This document shows positions 6,440-7,706 of a stretch of DNA of 7,706 bases, piece by piece (position 1 is the stretch's first letter; each line of letters begins with the position of its first letter). Source of the DNA: Sneathiella sp. (GTDB lineage: Bacteria > Pseudomonadota > Alphaproteobacteria > Sneathiellales > Sneathiellaceae). The translations under genes and the position numbers were made by a program. Under the pieces are notes generated by a model. It made no database searches, was not told the DNA's origin, and worked only from the letters and a program-made list of their open reading frames with translations. Location of the stretch: positions 1 to 7,706 of the forward strand of contig JAESPT010000437.1 of assembly GCA_016765515.1 (NCBI GenBank), given 5' to 3'.

Positions 6440-6926
6440 ATTTAGAAAATTCCTCCGCAATACAAGAGGCGCAGCAGCCGTAGAATTTGCTTTTATCATG
6501 CCTCTTCTACTGTTGATTAGCTTTGCAACCATTGAATTCATTGCTGTTACGTTCGAATATCATAAAGCAAATGAAGCAACGAGAGTCATCGCCCGTAATT
6601 TGTCACTTGCTGCCCCGCTGGTGAGTGAGGCAACATTGATCGCCGCGAACACGTATACATGCACAACAGCGACATGTTCCGGAATTAGTGGCATGATCAC
6701 AGACGCACAGGCACTGTTGCCCTACCTAACGGCATCTGATGTCGAAATAAGTTATGAAATAACAGACCTTGGAAATATTGGATATTCTGTTGGTTACAAA
6801 CCCATGATTGTCGTCAAATTAACAGATTTAACTTACAATTTTGTTATGTTAGGTGCGTTTCCTGGTGTACCGGACAGCATCGCACTTACCCCTGCCGAAA
6901 CCAGTATCCTGGGTAAGTGGTATTAA
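6414..6926 (+). CDS. TadE/TadF-like minor pseudopilin
   Basis: The 170-residue protein has a second TadE-type N-terminus: RG-AAAVEFAFIMP with Gly19 at -1 and Glu24 at +5, then a hydrophobic helix (about 25-46). The periplasmic part carries a Cys pair (C83, C88), which could form a disulfide. I chose ATG 6414, which overlaps the preceding gene by 26 bases. A GTG at 6432 is an alternative with a better-placed GAGCAGG (6416-6422), giving a shorter lead typical of the family. A longer TTG start at 6387 is unlikely. It is probably the last gene of the three-gene unit. TadE and TadF relatives are hard to separate by sequence alone. Confidence 0.83.
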   Translation: MSRRISVYKFRKFLRNTRGAAAVEFAFIMPLLLLISFATIEFIAVTFEYHKANEATRVIARNLSLAAPLVSEATLIAANTYTCTTATCSGISGMITDAQALLPYLTASDVEISYEITDLGNIGYSVGYKPMIVVKLTDLTYNFVMLGAFPGVPDSIALTPAETSILGKWY

Positions 6927-6943
6927 GGATTTTTGCCCCCTTA
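6924..6943 (+). terminator. Weak terminator-like hairpin after the tad-type genes
   Basis: TAAGG (6924-6928) can pair with CCTTA (6939-6943), and the T-rich run TCATTTTT follows. The stem is only five AT-rich base pairs and starts inside the stop codon, so this is a weak candidate at the right place. Confidence 0.25.
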
Positions 6944-6970
6944 TCATTTTTAGCAAACATTCAGTATAAT
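6941..6970 (+). promoter_or_regulatory. Candidate promoter for pepN
   Basis: A perfect TATAAT at 6965-6970 is preceded at 18 bases by TTATCA (6941-6946), a four-of-six -35 match. It would give a leader of nearly 140 bases before the pepN GTG. The promoter is plausible but unproven, as the -35 is poor. Confidence 0.35.
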
Positions 6971-7114
6971 CACGTCAGGGGATAATTACGTCTGCCTTGT
7001 ATAGTCGTTTCCGGCAGTTCGACATAAAAAGATTGTCATCATCGATGTCCCTCCTTGATCCGCCCTGCATTGTAGGTATCCTGTTCTGACACTTCTTCAG
7101 AAAAGGGATAAAAA

Positions 7115-7706
7115 GTGACGACTATCGCAACTAAACCAAAAACCATTCATTTAAGCGATTACCAGTCCCCAGCCTTTTTGATCTCAGACGTCCAGCTTAC
7201 AGTCGAGCTCGGTGAGGAAAGCACACTGGTAACCTCTTTACTGCAGTTCAAAAGAAATGGTTCAGATAGTCGGCAGGTTCGATTGCACGGGGAAAATCTG
7301 GTCCTGAAAAACCTCGCCGTTGATGGGGTTGATATCCCAACAACAGAATATACGCTCTCTAACACAGAGCTCTGTTTTCTGGCACCCAGTGATAATTTCA
7401 CCGCGCAAATCATTACGGAATTAAAACCTCAGGAAAATACCGCTCTTGAAGGGCTGTATAAATCAAGCGGCAATTTCTGCACACAATGTGAAGCCGAAGG
7501 CTTTCGCAAGATCACCTATTTCCTCGATCGCCCCGATGTTATGGCAACCTTCACCACCACGATTATCGGAGATGCCGATAAGTATCCCTTTATGTTGTCC
7601 AACGGTAATCTGGATGGTCAAGGTTTGTTAAGCGATGGCCGCCAATTCTTTCGATGGGTCGACCCTCATCCAAAACCTGCCTATTTATTTGCATTGGTTG
7701 CTGGCG
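7115..7706 (+). CDS. pepN: Aminopeptidase N, M1 family (3' partial)
   Basis: PepN is a cytoplasmic zinc metallo-aminopeptidase that removes N-terminal residues in late steps of protein and peptide turnover. The frame opens with GTG at 7115, six bases after AGGGA (7104-7108), and runs off the right edge after 197 codons. The N-terminal beta domain aligns well with E. coli PepN: the LSDYQSPAFLISDVQLTVEL segment, then NTALEGLY followed by TQCEAEGFRKITYFLDRPDV. The latter includes Q124 and E126, equivalents of the E. coli Q119/E121 that bind the substrate N-terminus. PFMLSNGN and the DPHPKPAYLFALVAG segment follow. The GAMEN and HExxH motifs lie beyond the window, so integrity of the active site cannot be judged. 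No functional link to the tad-type genes is evident. Confidence 0.95.
   Translation, partial: MTTIATKPKTIHLSDYQSPAFLISDVQLTVELGEESTLVTSLLQFKRNGSDSRQVRLHGENLVLKNLAVDGVDIPTTEYTLSNTELCFLAPSDNFTAQIITELKPQENTALEGLYKSSGNFCTQCEAEGFRKITYFLDRPDVMATFTTTIIGDADKYPFMLSNGNLDGQGLLSDGRQFFRWVDPHPKPAYLFALVAG

Overview
The window looks like a stretch of Alphaproteobacterial chromosome of moderate GC. The DapA sequence type, the dapA-smpB adjacency and the TadG/TadE-type secretion genes point that way. This is inferred from family resemblance, and I do not recognise the genus.

Layout. (1) Left edge to 1055, + strand: the 3' part of a gene joining a DUF2235 alpha/beta-hydrolase domain (the Tle1-type phospholipase family) to a C-terminal PilZ domain with intact c-di-GMP-binding motifs. 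Its start lies outside the window. (2) 3111 down to 1081, - strand: a tight run dapA - smpB - LysE-family exporter, with a good sigma70-like promoter upstream of dapA. It converges on the hydrolase gene with a 25-base gap. (3) 3112-3665: no confident gene. It holds the dapA promoter and leader, a short hairpin, and a small or decayed ORF that runs into the next gene. (4) 3666-4202, +: a RimJ/RimL-like GNAT acetyltransferase. (5) 4203-4596: very AT-rich non-coding DNA with several dyads. (6) 4597-6926, +: three overlapping genes for TadG-like, TadE-like and TadE/TadF-like proteins, which are minor components of a Flp/Tad-type envelope machine. (7) 7115 to the right edge, +: the 5' part of pepN (aminopeptidase N), starting with GTG.

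How the genes work together. DapA makes the first committed intermediate of the lysine/diaminopimelate branch, and the LysE-family exporter in the same transcription unit could relieve amino acid overflow. SmpB serves trans-translation and probably shares the unit for historical reasons. The three tad-type genes overlap one another and are almost certainly co-translated. No Tad ATPase, secretin, platform protein or major pilin is visible here, so they must work with components encoded elsewhere or form a reduced system.

The most unusual items are the hydrolase-PilZ fusion, which would put a lipase-like enzyme under c-di-GMP control, and the tadG-tadE-tadE cassette behind its AT-rich, dyad-containing leader. 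Everything else looks like ordinary housekeeping content.
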